Shown piece by piece: positions 63,570 through 64,000 of a DNA stretch of 64,000 nucleotides (position 1 is its first letter; every line of letters begins with the position of its first letter). Where the stretch lies: assembly GCA_933228895.1 (NCBI GenBank), contig OW121851.1:115589271-115653270 (forward strand), in the 5' to 3' direction. Made by a program: the position numbers and the translations under genes. The notes below the pieces were generated by a model, which did no database searches, was not told the DNA's origin, and saw only the letters and a program-made list of their open reading frames with translations. The DNA is from Platycnemis pennipes. Taxonomy: Eukaryota; Arthropoda; Insecta; Odonata; Platycnemididae.

Positions 63570-63958
63570 CAAAATACCATTTATGAAGTTTACCCAGAGC
63601 TGTACATGAGACATTTTTCGCAATTGAAGGCATCCCATGGCGGCAGTGGCTCGGGTGTTCTCATATCTCACCATCTGCAGTGGTCAGCTAATCTTTTGAA
63701 TCGAAATGTTAATGATTAGTACTGGAAGATGCCAGAATTGCATATTTTTAATTTTTTACTGGTGTTAAATTTTCACTTGATGTATTTGTGCATTTTGTAC
63801 ACCTATGTTGGAAATGCTTTTAATGTATTTTGTCTGAAAAGTGATAAAAATGTAAAACTAAAGGCATAGGTCATGTGATAAGAACATTTATGCAGGATGA
63901 TTTGTTCCCTTTCAAAATTAATGTGTCAGTATTTGGTTAAGGAGGTGACTGACATAAA

Positions 63959-64000
63959 TCTATGTAATAACCTACAAGCCACCATAATGGTGTGGGACAT
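63959..64000 (-). mobile_element. LINE family A 3' end, running off the window
   Basis: TCTATGTAATAACCTACAAG, then CCACCATAATGGTGTGGGAC, matches the family A terminal hairpin. The window ends inside the element, so its length cannot be judged. Confidence 0.7.

Noticed and set aside
1..64000. CRISPR array, bacterial operon or phage
   Set aside because: No regularly spaced direct repeats, ribosome-binding-site-led gene strings or long contiguous genes; LINEs, SINEs and a spliced exon show that this is nuclear eukaryotic DNA.

Overview
The window looks like AT-rich nuclear DNA of an arthropod, most likely an insect. It has no dense operon-like coding, no long intact reading frames, and many decayed non-LTR retrotransposons, tRNA-derived SINEs and terminal-inverted-repeat elements. 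The order or species cannot be named from the sequence.

One host exon is recognised with confidence. The plus-strand exon at 57666-57824 encodes 53 residues of a SCaMC-type calcium-regulated mitochondrial ATP-Mg/phosphate carrier (SLC25A23/24/25 family), bounded by a good acceptor and a GTAAGT donor. A second probable exon, 38372-38503, is also on the plus strand. It has a start codon, an upstream in-frame stop and a donor in phase 0, and lies just downstream of a CpG-dense, promoter-like stretch. The two exons are phase-compatible, so 38372-38503 could be an alternative first exon of the same gene, giving an isoform without EF-hands. In that case 38504-57665 is one intron of about 19 kb. This link is inference. 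No EF-hand exon and no later carrier exon was found.

The rest is mostly transposon remains. LINE family A is CR1/L2-like, with a conserved 3' hairpin and a GTAGAT-type tail. It has eight 3' ends (27.8, 29.4, 39.5, 44.1, 46.0, 51.5, 57.4 and 64.0 kb), two of them with reverse-transcriptase remnants; the 46 kb copy is bounded by a 21-bp target duplication. LINE family B carries a GRGRPRMSY C-terminal motif and a trinucleotide tail. It has six copies (9.3, 16.8, 22.6, 28, 52 and 62-63 kb), the best being a 298-codon frame at 62241-63137. The 28-kb copy is split by a 736-bp TIR transposon flanked by TAA. A complete 251-bp SINE with a perfect 12-bp target duplication lies at 45548-45798. Other items are a perfect 67-bp foldback at 40733-40882 with hammerhead-like boxes (probably Penelope-derived, flanked by a 13-bp duplication), a tRNA-headed repeat with an inverted second copy near 51 kb, and a candidate hAT-like element at 47254-48452.

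Several CpG- or C-rich islands (about 9.8-10.35, 18.65-19.14, 30.7-31.0, 37.9-38.3, 41.4-41.86, 52.2-52.77 and 61.15-61.55 kb) carry overlapping open frames on both strands. That pattern fits base composition rather than coding. Most of the remaining sequence shows nothing I can name. I found no clear evidence of a previously undescribed system; the most unusual structures are the ribozyme-like foldback, the possible EF-hand-less SCaMC isoform and the twin-priming-like inverted repeat copy.
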